Below are positions 38,725 to 50,060 of a stretch of 64,000 nucleotides of DNA, piece after piece. Each line of letters starts with the position of its first letter. The first letter of the stretch is position 1. Both the position numbers and the translations under genes were made by a program. The DNA is taken from contig NC_092524.1 of NCBI RefSeq assembly GCF_037038585.1, forward strand, positions 45,779,001-45,843,000, in the 5' to 3' direction. The stretch is from Patagioenas fasciata (Eukaryota > Chordata > Aves > Columbiformes > Columbidae). The notes under the pieces were generated by a model. The model had not been told where the DNA came from, made no database searches, and saw nothing but the letters and a program-made list of their open reading frames with translations.

Positions 38725-40240
38725 GAGTATTTTTTTTCCTGTTTTTATTATTAGCTCTTCCACGTTATAAAATGTAATGGGAACTTTCAGACCAGCTTCT
38801 GGATAGGTCTCTGATGTGCTTCTCTCTTTTATGGCTCAAATACAACAGCAATCGAAGACATTAACATGCTTCTTTAGGATGAAATGTACATTTGAATGGC
38901 ACCCAGCTGGAGGAACATGCTGCACCTCTTGCAGAGTGGGCTGCAGCCTGCCCAGAAACACTGGGAAGGGGGTGATGGGTGCCCAGGGTCTACCTGCAGC
39001 TGCTGCATGTGGGGAAGGAGGTGGCAGGGGAACCATGGCCAGGGAGAGGAAGGGTCAAGGTGGGTGCTGGGGAGGAGGGTGAGGCAGGGCCTTGTAACGC
39101 CAGCCCTTTGGGGCAGTCATTGTTTTCACACCCACCTCTGAAGCACTTGACGTGTCGCTGACAATATACAAATTGGCAAAAGTAAGATGTAAGCAGGGAT
39201 GCATGGGATTTCCTTGTCAGCAGAAGTTTTTGAATGGATGGAGATACCTCTCGCCATGGCATGGGATGAAGTGTGTTGTGGTCACCCTTGTGTCTTGGGG
39301 TCCTTTGAAGTCTTCCCCCTCCCTGGATCTCATCCCCTCTCAAATACCACTCTGGCCCCAGGCTCTGCTTGTCGTGCTGGAGTTTTCTTTCAATCCCATT
39401 CTCCCACCCTTCCCAGGTAATTTCTTGGGTAGAAATTGCCATTACAAGTCTTTTAAGGGCTCATCACTGTGGGATGCCAAACTTCTGGGGACTACGACTT
39501 GCAATTATCATACAGTCATTATTAATGCTGAGAAAACCTTGCTGTCTTTGCCACCTTTCTCCAACAACGAGAGTGATAGTGTGTAAACACCAGCCTGCCT
39601 TTCTCCTTATTTCTGATCTGGGATGGGCCAACAACTGAGATGCTTTCCTGTGGATCAGGGGTCTACATGCAGAGGGATGTGGAGAGCACGCCCTTTGGTC
39701 ATGTCCAGGTTGTGTCCTCCTTTGCTGCAGCTGAGGAGCCAGGTGCTATCCCGTGGCACTGAAATAGGAATGTTGTCTCCATCCCAGGAGTCTGGAGATT
39801 CCACCAGGATTCCAGCCTCCCAGGGTCACTCCCTGACACTGTGTCCCCTCTCCTCCCTGTGTGCCCCTTTCATGGGCCAGGCCTGGGCACCAGCAGTGGG
39901 AGGGTAAACCGTGGCCTCGGAGCATGTGTGGTGACCCCAGCTAAGCAGCAGCATGTAGTGTCTCTCCTGCACGTCTTCCACCAGGCAAATATGCTCCTCC
40001 TGGCCCCAGCAGCCAGGCCAGTGCCCAATTTCCTGATGTTGGACGGTGACACCCCATGGCCTTGGGGAGAACAGGGGTCTACTGTTTGTCTGAAAGGGGA
40101 AAGAGCTTGCGCAGGGCATCCGTGCTGGGGTCCTGCTTGTGCAAGCAGCCCTTGCAGGCACTGGCACCCTGTGCTCTGCAGGAAAGCTCGATCCCAGAAG
40201 GGCCGGTGACTTGAGGATGGCACTGACATGTGGGTGGCAG
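38725..40240 (-). other. SYNDIG1L: SYNDIG1L 3' untranslated region (inferred)
   Basis: Sequence between the TAG stop at 40241-40243 and the inferred polyadenylation site. No open frame with family resemblance and no repeat was recognised. Confidence 0.5.
38744..38749 (-). terminator. SYNDIG1L: Inferred SYNDIG1L polyadenylation signal
   Basis: The minus strand reads AATAAA in the context GCTAATAATAAAAAC, 1.5 kb beyond the stop codon, followed by the T/G-containing CTCTGTTTATGAGG. It is the first clear signal I noticed downstream of the gene. Confidence 0.5.
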
Positions 40241-43200
40241 CTATACGTGGCCCCCTTTGGAGAGATAAGCGATCAGCGCTACCACCACCCCAACGTACAC
40301 TCCTGTGCCGATAGTGATGGAGAGTGCGGCGAGGAAGAGGGCTCGTCGGGAAGCTGAACTGGCCAGATGGAAATCTCCTTTGGAGACAGCCTTGCTGGTC
40401 TGGAAGGAGAAGAAACACTTGTTGCTCACAGCTGTGCCAACCTGGACTTTTAGTCTGCATGCAGTAGCTTCACTGCTGAGTCGGTCACCCTCCCCTGGAC
40501 TGTGTCTCATGAATGCTGGGGATGGACAGCCAAGGTGTCTGTTGGTCTGGGAGGGCTCAGCACAGCAGCGCCACCTACACACATTTCTCTGTGGATTTTG
40601 CTTCTAAGGGAAGCGTGGGCTTTGGCCCTTTGCACACCCCAGCCATCTGGGCAGTCAGCCAGAGCTGCAAGTGGGTGGCTGGACCCCTGTAAGCCCAGGC
40701 AAATGGTCTGTGCACAGGGGAAACGTCTGCGTGGTGCAAATATACCCTATATAGACACATAACGAGTACCGCCTGGTCTCAGGAGCTGACTCCAGACAGC
40801 ACAGCACCTCAGATTGCCTGTGCTGCCGCTTGAGTTTGCCTGCATGGAGTTTTCAGCTGAAGCCTATTTGCAATAGAAGCATTGATGGAGCCAGCGATGG
40901 AGGCAGATGTAGGTGTTGGTTCTCTGGGCTGGACACTTTCAGCTTCCATGAGTGCTCTGGACGCATTCAGAGCTACCCTTAGTATTCAAGTTCAAGTTGC
41001 CATGTGGACATCAACGCACACACTGTGCATCCACTGTGCGCAGACACTGAATTAAGAGATGGTCCTTACATCAGTGAGTGAACAAAAGTGGTAGTTATAG
41101 CAAATGGAGCTAAATATAAATTGTACCAAGTACATCATCACGTGGAGAGTACACCGTGCTACCCTGTACCACGTGGAAAAATGTGAAATCAGCCACTCCT
41201 CAAGGTCCTAACCTGTTAAATCTTCCCCTGCCTCTTACTGCCTCTGTACAGGGTACTCATGTTATATATTTTTTCATTTCAGTTTCTATCCTCTTGTTTT
41301 AACTTCTTAATGCCTCCCCCCTATCTATTCTTGGCACAGCAGCATCTGTGCAAATGTGGAGTAAATCCCCTGGCTCTGTATGAATTATTCTGGGTCAACA
41401 GCAATGTGAGCCCTGGCTCTGGGCTGAGCCCTGGCTCTGCGCTAAGTCCTCGAGAAGGCAGCAGCTCCTCTAAGCTGGTGCATCCCAAGGGCCACCACCA
41501 TCTCCCACCTCTGCCAGTCTGGTGTTGGCTCACCCAGCTTAGCCAATGCATGTCAGAAACTAGTGTAGCGGAGGAGCTGCAGTGTGATATGGAGAGCAGG
41601 CTCCCCTCTGTGTCCCGTCTCCAGTGCAGCCTGACTCCCGGGCCATGAGCTGCCTTGGCCTGGGTCATGAGGAAGGACCTCCACACCACTGGAGAGTGGG
41701 AGGGCAAGTGGGAAAATACCCTTTTCCTGAGCCCAGCCAGAGAGTGAGAAACTGGGCAAGGGGCCAAAGGGACCCCCAGTTCCCTAAATAACACCCAAAA
41801 GACAAACCTAACTTCCAGTAACTCACACAAGAGCTGGAGGACTTGCAACCTTAGAGCTGTGGTGAAGACATCCAGGAGCCAGGAGCACTCTTTGTCTCAG
41901 CCCTCAGGGGTCTGGGAATGGCACAGAGATGAGACTCAGAGCCAGAAAGCTGCCCAGTCCCCTCTGAGGGCTGCCATGGCTTGCAGGGCCCTTGCTCCAG
42001 CACTGTGCATGCAGGCAATCAAAGGGATCTCTTACCCCTTGGGAGAAGTAGAAGGCAGCGATCCCCAGGGGCCAGAAGCAGCACAGCATGGAGAAAAGGG
42101 CCAAGCCCAGGTGATCCCGGGGGGGAAGCATCAGGAAATGATCCTCGCTTTCGCTGTCGCTGGAGGAGTCACTCTGAAAAACCAGATGGATTCAGCCTAT
42201 GCCCACCTCCACTGCAGGCTGTGTCTCAACCCCCTTCCTCCCAGTTCCTGCTCTCTTCTGCCCCCATCACATATTCTCACACTTTTCCCACCTACAAATT
42301 CAAGGAGTGGGTTTCAAAAATATTTTAGCCTCCTCAACCCAGCTTGATGAGAAAAAATGTAGCTCAGCAAATTCAGGAGCAGAGTGGATTCTCGGCTCCC
42401 TGCCAGAGCAAATGCTGAGCTCACTTGCTGGGGGTCTGGGATTTCCCTGGGAGATAGTCTTAAAATGAAATATCTCGAGCTTTGGTGGAACTGGCTGCTT
42501 GTCAGCTTAAACAAACTTAAACAAAGTGCCTTATCCCCATTAGGGACTAGGAGATCAATATCCTATTAAACCAATTTAGTGAGTGAGGGAAGGCAATTGA
42601 TTTGGAACCTCCATCACAGGGGTGACATGTCCTGTCCCCTTAGCCAGTGCATTGGTCAGGGCAGCTGTAGGCAGCCCTCCTGCATTTGAGCAGAGGCAGA
42701 CCAGCCTGGAAGTGATGTGTCTGGGTGGGGAAGGCACGCAAAGGTGGGGATATCCCTGCTGCCGCCGTCACTAAAAACAGCAGAGCTGTGCTGGGTCATC
42801 AGACATCTGTTCCAGCAGGCCCTGGGGACCTGCTCCTGCCTCTCAAGGTCCTGGATGATATTCTCAGCCTCTGCACCACTACTGGAGCCGTGGTGGGGCA
42901 CAGAATGCAGCACATGGCTGCTTTCTCAGCTCTCCTTCTTCCTTTGCAAGATTCATCTTCTATTTATCTATAAAGCTTTCTCTTGGCAGCTGCCATCAGG
43001 CATGTGTGTTTTGCTGTTATGCAAGGATTGCTATTTCCCATTAATTTGAGTGCCATGGCGGTGCCTTGTCAAAGGATCCCCATAACCCAAGGGTCCTGCA
43101 GAACCAGCCTCATCTCCCCCTGGCACCCAGGGAGCATGCAGCCAGGCTGCCCTCAGGGAAGCTCACCTCCTCCTGCGGTCTGTGGCAAGGAAAAGAGGGC

Positions 43201-43806
43201 AGAAATTATGAGGAGGGAGAAGAAATACTGGGAGCACAGGGAGAGACTGGTGAGGCAGGAGATAGCAGGGTCTGGGGGGAAGTTCTGGGGAAAGAGGGAG
43301 AATAAATAACTAAGAGTTTGGGCCAATGGGCAGAGTTACCAGAGGAGTTTGATGCCATCCCACTTGAAAAAGCTTACCTCATACTCCTGGAGCTCCTCTT
43401 CCTCCACCTCATAGGACACAGTTTGGATGCGAATGTCGCGCTCTACAAGGCAAGACCCTTGTGTCTCATGCCCATCGGGACCCTCTGATGGAGACTCTTT
43501 GCTTTCCATAAAGGTGGTCTCGCAGTTTTCTGACTTGCTGTCCTTGGCCTTGAGAGTGGTCTCATCCTTCACGAGGATGAAATTTGGGCCATACAAGGCT
43601 TCAACGGCCAGCTGCAGGGAACTGGCATCCAGCAGCTGGTGAGTCCTGGCACTGCCAGTGTTCTGGAAGATGTAGGAATACAGTTTCCCTTGGCAGCGGT
43701 GACTGGGATAGTCCTGGCTGTGATGCTGGTGATAGGAATAGCTGCTGTGGAGATGCCCGTTGGCCTTGGCCAAGAGTGGGTTTTGGAGCTCACGCACACT
43801 CTCCAT
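40241..43806 (-). CDS. SYNDIG1L: SYNDIG1L, synapse differentiation-inducing gene 1-like (capucin)
   Basis: Brain-enriched membrane protein of the CD225/dispanin family and paralogue of the AMPA-receptor-associated SYNDIG1 (family knowledge). Coding exons: 43378-43806, 42036-42173 and 40241-40399. All junctions are phase 0, giving 241 residues, close to the human 238. The acidic cytoplasmic N-terminus starts [14 protein letters not shown] and ends in [10 protein letters not shown] / [11 protein letters not shown]. The CD225 core [23 protein letters not shown], about residues 165-189, forms the first hydrophobic segment. The second is [19 protein letters not shown] and onward, about 208-236. 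The start ATG matches the human start; the exon begins at 43832 after CTTCTGCAG, leaving 26 nt of 5' UTR. Probable untranslated exon 1 lies near 55.4 kb. Confidence 0.96.
43167..43179 (-). other. Candidate 13-nt microexon in SYNDIG1L intron 2
   Basis: On the minus strand a strong acceptor CTCTTTTCCTTGCCACAG is followed by ACCGCAGGAGGAG and then a GTGAGC donor. It lies between coding exons 43378-43806 and 42036-42173. Inclusion would shift the frame and give a TGA at the join with the next exon, so it could only act as a poison exon. A TGC lies just upstream of the acceptor AG, as in SRRM4-regulated neuronal microexons. It may be coincidence. Confidence 0.3.
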
Positions 43807-46800
43807 GCTGCTGATGGTGGCGGGGAGCAATCCTGCAGAAGCAGAAAGAGTGGGAGGGAGGAGGCTGTTATTTCAGCAAGACAAGGGAGCAGAAAGCCTC
43901 TTGCCCATGTGAAGCCGATGTCAAGATGAGACTGTTGGGAACAGAAAGATTTGGCAATGCTGGAGAAAACAAGAGCCCTTCCCCCACTCCATGGTTTGAA
44001 CACTATCTCGGCAAACTGAGCATCTCTTCATCTCTCCACAGCTGATAGTAAGATAAGGATGCAGCCCTGCAACAAAATGATTCGATTCAGCCTGGATTAA
44101 GACAAGGATTTGCTGTATCTATAGTGCATCTTGAGATAGCCACATGCAGCCTGACAGGAAAGGACCTACTGGATCTCTTCTGCTGGTTCATAATGTGTGC
44201 TGTGACAAAGCAGAAGAGCCAGCACAGAAGTAGATAAGATGCTGACAGACACTTGAGGGGCTTCCCTGACTTCCCAAAGTGGAGGCCCACACAGGGAATT
44301 ACAGCCTTCTGGGCATTACAGATGCACCTAATGGTTTTCAGGTGCCGGGGAGGTGTCCTAGGGCTCTTCCAAGGCTGGGCTGGGATGGGGTGAGAGTAGC
44401 TGGCCATAGAGGGAAGCTGTGAGGCTGCTGTGAGGACATGGAGGTGATGTGTAGGCTGGAGTGCGAAGTGTTGGATGCTCAGCCAGCTGTGTGAAGGAAT
44501 GGAGGCACGCAGAGGTTAAAGGGGAGACCACATAGAGGAATTTAAATAAATGACTCATCACATCGTCCCCTTTCTTAAACCAACTTCATCCCCAGGTACA
44601 GCTGGCAGCTGTGCAGCCCTGGCTCTTAGCCACCGGCTTCAGAAAATGCCGAGTCCAAACAGGATCCTCAGCTACAAATGTCAACATGGGTTTCTTCCTC
44701 AGGAAAATTCACCTCCCTCCCGATTCCTCCATTTCAGAGTGCTGAAACCTTGTGCTGATTTTTTATTTTTTCATGAAAATTTCCGAGGTGAAATATTTCA
44801 ACACCTTTTCTTCAGAGGAGCATTTGCTATTTTGGCTTCCCTATCCACCTTGGCACAAAGAAAGCGTGTAGTGAAATATCAGCGTTCCCCAGGAGAGAGA
44901 AACAATTACTTTGTGCTCTTCAATCCCAAGCCCCGTGTTTTACAGCCACTCTCTATCACATTCCCAGCTCCTCAACCGTGCCACCTTATTGTCTTGCAAC
45001 CCCAAATGTTCCTGTCCTCCTTAGAGACCTCCACCGCTGCCTGCTCTGCAGCATGCTGTGTAGCAGAGACACGCTGACACCTGCTACAGGGTTTCTTGAG
45101 GTGCATGAGGCTTTCTGATAGAAAACAAATCACCTTGGGTTTAAATCTGTCCTCAAGAAGAAAATATAAATAAAGAAGTTGGAGTTGAAGACTCCAGAGA
45201 GTGAAAAGCCCAAGTGGTCTTATCCCCTTGGCCAAACTCTGTCATACTGCGCAGCTTTGAGTGCCATTCCTGGTTTTAAATGGCCCTGTTGATGGGCTTT
45301 GTTCTGGCAGCAGTTGCCACATTTTGGAAAGCTGTTCAGGAAAATGGAGCCATTCAAAAGCACTCCTGCAGTGCTAAAACTCTGCGTGTTTTGGTGAATG
45401 CCCTCCACTTCTCCCTCTTCAAAACCATTCTCTGCTTTCTGCAGTCTCCCACCTTACTAATAAAGCCTGTAACGGCTCATACAGCAGATGGCTGTTGAGT
45501 ATTTTCAAAATATTTAAGGGAGATGCATATTTGTAGCACAGACGGTTTTATTTCCTGCACAGACCCACAGAAGCACAAAGCTTCATCTTGGTTTTCAGGG
45601 AAGGAAAGCATGAACCTCTTCTTTGCTTACATCAAAATGCAAATTAGATTTCCAATCAAATACCTCACTTTTTAACAAAACAGTGAGGAGAGACCAGTCA
45701 GTGAGTGTCATTTGAGAGCAGCAGCCCAAGCAGGAGTAGAAGCCAAGCTCTAGCAAGAGAAAGTTGATAGTCTTGGTAAGGCATCCACGCCTCGCCTCAA
45801 GAAATGTTTCTGGCAGCAGGCTAGGGTAGAGAGGGATGGGATCTTGCTGGGAGGTGCCAGAGGCGCTGAGAAATGCCAGCAGGTGGGCTGTGGACAGGCT
45901 GCCTGACGCAGGGAAGTGTGTGTTTGTGCAGCTGGACTGCTGCTGGACATGGGGTCTGCTGACTTTGGGCGTTCAGAAGGGTGCTGAAGGGGCCGGCTGA
46001 TGTGAGGTGGCTGGCTGACCTGGGCTGGGGGGAAGAGGCAGAGAGGGCTTGCAGGTCGCAAATATCCCAGGGTGAACACACCTCAGAAAAGTAACAGCAC
46101 AGGTAGCAAAAGAAACAACAGGAAAATATTTTGAAACATGAGGAAGCCTCCCTGAATGTGGGCTTGGCAGGGCTGAAGGCTTCCCTCAGCGGGGACAGGG
46201 ACAGCCCAAACCTCTCTGGTCCCTCAGACTGCCCCAGAGCCAGCCCTAGGGCAGGGCCAGGACCTTCTGGGTTGCTGCACTGCCCAACACAAGGGCGCAC
46301 AAGCCCACAGCCCATGGGCCGGGCACAGTCTGCTTTCAGGATGGGGCAGGGCTACAGCTAGAATATTTTAGTCCATGCTAATGTCTGTGGCTCTTGTACG
46401 GTCCAGGATCATAAAAGATTTATGTGTACTAAACTGTTTTTTTGTTGTTGCCTTCCACTCTTGGGAGCTGGGAACAATACTCTCCCTGGAGCAGGATGGG
46501 ATGATAACTGGGCTGAAGAGATAAGGGGAAAGTGCAAAATGACATATCACTGTGCTTCTCATAAATATGCGAAGAGACCACCAAGTTTAGTTATAGCACC
46601 CAGTTCCAGCACTTGTCATCACTAGGGTGGGGACATTGGTGGCCAACATCACAGCATATCTATGGTAGCATGTTCAGCCCTGCTGGAAAGCAGCCAGGCT
46701 AAAACTTCAGCCTCTGGCACCTTTACCTGCTGATGTGAAGAGTCCCAGTGCTGGAGGGGTTAGAGCTGCTTCCCGCTCCTTAGTCACCAACATCACTGCA

Positions 46801-47065
46801 TTGCATAGAGAATGCACCTGTGTATGCAAGCACACCTGTGTTCACCAAACGATCTGGGTGTGCAGATGGAGATGAGGGCCATCAAACCAGATGATAGTTA
46901 GAGATTATATTGGAGTGGGAATGGCAGGGAGGGTGAGGACCAGCCCTGTGTGCACAGGTGCAGGGAAAGACAGAGGCAAACCAGCCCTGCTGTCATCCCC
47001 AAAACCCATCTGGATTATCTGGATCCTACGGCGAATTTAGCCACACGGAAACTTAATAAAGGGAC

Positions 47066-47110
47066 TGGTAATAAAGTAAGCCTGGTAATAAAGTAAGCCT
47101 GGTAATAAGC
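47066..47110. repeat. 17-bp tandem repeat, about 2.6 copies
   Basis: The unit TGGTAATAAAGTAAGCC occurs twice without mismatch at 47066-47099, followed by a partial third copy. Confidence 0.85.
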
Positions 47111-49689
47111 AGGCTTGAGGGAAGAGGAATGAAGCCAGCAGACAAAAGTAAGAAAGCTGTAAAAAACAAAATTGGCAAAGAGTGGCCATTCTCTGTCCTC
47201 ATTACCAGCGTGACTGGATAGCATGCAGGTCCATCGGCCCCAGGGGGCTGGTCTGGGCACTACTGGCAGCAGGTGACAGCAGCAAGGCACTGTTAGGTGC
47301 ACAGGGAGGATCCACGCATACAAGGGTACACACACAGCCTGAGCCCAGCGGGAGGGCACAGCTGGGAGGAGGCAGACTCCAGTGCCCTGATTGAGCTGCA
47401 GTATTGCTGCAGCTCTACTGCTGAGAATAATGACTGCTGACTCCCTAACGAACTGCCTCCCCCCCTGCAGAGTGGCTTCCATAACCACCCAGTGGGGCAA
47501 GGCCCTGCACGCTCCCCTGACCGGTTGCAGCACTCCCCAGTGGAGTGGGAAACACACAACTGCGTTGTGTCCTCTGGGCTTCCCAAGGCCAGTGCTGGAT
47601 GAAAGGAGCAAAAATAAGGCAGGAGAACAAAGGTGTAGCAAATTTAGCTCTGTGCTTCACGGATGTCACCTCTAGACCACATCCCCTTTGGTGGACCTGG
47701 TCCCCTTGGGACCATCCTGGATGTTTCGCTCACCCCATGAGGGGTTCGTGGGTTGCTGGCCGCCCCCATGAGCAGCAGTGCAGCCCTCAGAGGGACCCTC
47801 GGCACAGACACTGGATATGATAAGCCCAGTTAATGATGAATTAAGTAGCTGTTCCAGGAATCAATCATTATTTAATTGCCCTGTCAAGCAAACACTCTGG
47901 CTCCCTTCCCTGGCTCATTAGCAGGTTGTGACTGTGTTGCATGTCCCCAGGCTCCTGACCGAGGAGGTTAGTCCCTTCTAGCCAAAGGCTTTCCCCTTCA
48001 GGACAGCACCCAGGGAGGCCAGTGTCCTCGGGGAGCAGTGCCCTGCTGTGCTGCTGTGCCCTGGCTGGTCTGAGGGCAGGGAAGAGCATGAACCTGGATG
48101 ATGGAAAGCAGTACCATGAACAGGTACAGCTGCCATAGCCCTAGGACAGAGGTGGACCCGCTCCTGAAGGAGCAGGAAAGCACAGATGTAGCTAGCACCC
48201 TTCCCAGAGCCCAGACCCTCCTGGAAGCTCTCAGGAGCTCTCAGGAGCTCTTTTGAGTGCCCAAGTCCTGCCAGGGCACAGGAGGAGGCAGTACCCCTGC
48301 CTCTGGGCATCCAGGCTTGGGATTCTGCTCCAGAGAAAAGTAGCTCACAAAGGCTGCTGAGAAGCAAAGGCAGAGCATCACAGGAAGAGAAGTTAGTGTT
48401 TGGGAGAGGGAATATGGGGATGAAGGAAGGGCTGTCAGGTCTGAGGACAATGTGTCAGTCAGGGGTGGACCGAGCACAGAAGCATGGATATCTGCTGCGT
48501 CCCAGCCTGGAGTCCCCCAGGGTGAAGCACAGCTCACAGGGAGAAGGAAGAACTTTCATGAGCCCCACTGACATGGCTGTGAAAGCAGTCATGTCCAGCC
48601 AATGTGCAAACTCTGCTGTGAATGCTCAGTCTCCATGCTGCTGTTCCTGCCTTGGGCACAGCACCAGCATGCAGACTGGGGGCTGTTCATCCCTGGGGTG
48701 TAACAAAGCCTTCACCCATCCCAGGAAAGGTTGCTGTGCCAGGAGCATCAGGTGAGGAGGTGGCTGGGGGGTGGAAGGGGCAGGGGGTGGTGTCGAGGAA
48801 GCAACTCTTGGCAGGGAGCAGCAGGGGAAGGCAGTGAAAGCCCCAATGGGGCTGACAGCGGTAGTACACAGAGAAGCAAAGAGGCATGATAGGGGCAGTG
48901 GTGGAAAGGGAAATGTTTGGCAAGAGGCATGGGGCAAGGCAAGAAAAGTGTCGTCTGAGACAGGAAGAAAGCTGGGCCCTGGCTGCAGGCATGGAAAACG
49001 GACTGTGGAGCTGCTGACAGAAAGAATTGGGGAGGACTAGGAGAGAAGGATGAAGGTGACAGAGCCCGTGGACATGGATTAGAGGGAGGAGGCTGAGGCG
49101 TTTGTGATGATGAGCATCTAATTCACAAGTTTTATGCAGCTGGGCTGATAGAGCTGGAAAGCAGTGAATAAAGCGCTTGTTCTGATCTTCTGATAAGTAG
49201 AGAGCCAGTGCCTCAGCAATGGGCTCCCAGCTCCAACAGAGACTAAATTGCTCTGAGAATTGGGATGCGATGGGCTGCTTTTCAAGGTTCGCAAGTCAAA
49301 TTGGGCAATTTCCAGGTGGAAATAGAGTCTTTATTCTGCCTGATAAAAATGTTTCTCTGCAGCAGTGTTTCGACCCAGCTGTGCTCAGAGTTCAGGCGTT
49401 GCTCCTAATGGTAAGAAAGAGCAGATCCTTCCCTGTGGCTGGCAGGGAAGAGCCGGGCTGCTTCTGAGGGGGCTGTGCCAGGGGTTCTGCGGGGCTGTGA
49501 GCTCCCCCACCACCCTATCCCCAGCCCCAGTGCCAGCAAACAAGACACAATCACTGCCTGTGAGCATCAGCAGGGAAGCAGTGTGTCCTCCATTGCCTCC
49601 AAACACTGAAAAGACATGCTCCTAACACCCAGCCTCAAACGGGGAGTACCTGCAAACAGGCTGCACCCTGCGATGGGGCACCAGGGGCA

Positions 49690-50060
49690 GCGGGGTTGGC
49701 AGGGTGCTTGTGGCCCGCTGCCACCGTGTCCCCCAGCCCTGGCTGGGCACCCCCAGGCCGGCACCCACCCCGGCAGGGCCCGGCACTGGGAGAGGTGGCC
49801 GCTAGATGTCCCAGGCGCTCCACGCAGCGCGGGGCTGCCGCTCCGGCCGCCGCACCGCCCCGCGGCCGCGGAGCGCGGGGTTCCCGGTCGCTCCCCGGTC
49901 CCCGCCCGCCCCTCCCGGCCGAGCATCCCGCAGCACCGCGGGGCCGGGCCGGCGCCTGCGTGCACAGCGCCTATGTGTCCAGATCGCCGGGCACGGCTAC
50001 AGCACCCGTGGCTTGGCGCCGGCCTTGCTGCTGTGAGCCCAGCCGGGAGTAGGAGCTCAC
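49690..50060. promoter_or_regulatory. CpG island without assigned transcript
   Basis: GC- and CpG-dense block peaking at about 49800-49960, with Sp1-like CCCCGCCC words. It lies inside the inferred SYNDIG1L intron 1. It may be an alternative SYNDIG1L promoter: a possible minus-strand donor TTTGCAG/GTACTC is at 49648. It may also start an unrecognised transcript in either direction. Confidence 0.55.

Noticed and set aside
38691-38743. Exon-like minus-strand segment ending YSVYEDMELASDE before a GTGAGC donor.
   Set aside because: It starts right after the inferred SYNDIG1L AATAAA signal, and the would-be acceptor is A-rich with no pyrimidine tract. It is better explained as downstream sequence of the polyadenylation site.
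41408-41446. Duplicate of about 18 bp (GAGCCCTGGCTCTG twice).
   Set aside because: Only two imperfect copies in intron sequence; no functional signal.
43807-43832. Extension of the SYNDIG1L start by eight codons.
   Set aside because: The upstream codon is TTG, and the human protein starts at the residue encoded by the ATG at 43806.
48230-48254. Short AGCTCTCAGG repeats.
   Set aside because: Two to three copies of about 11 bp within intron 1 of SYNDIG1L; trivial slippage repeat.
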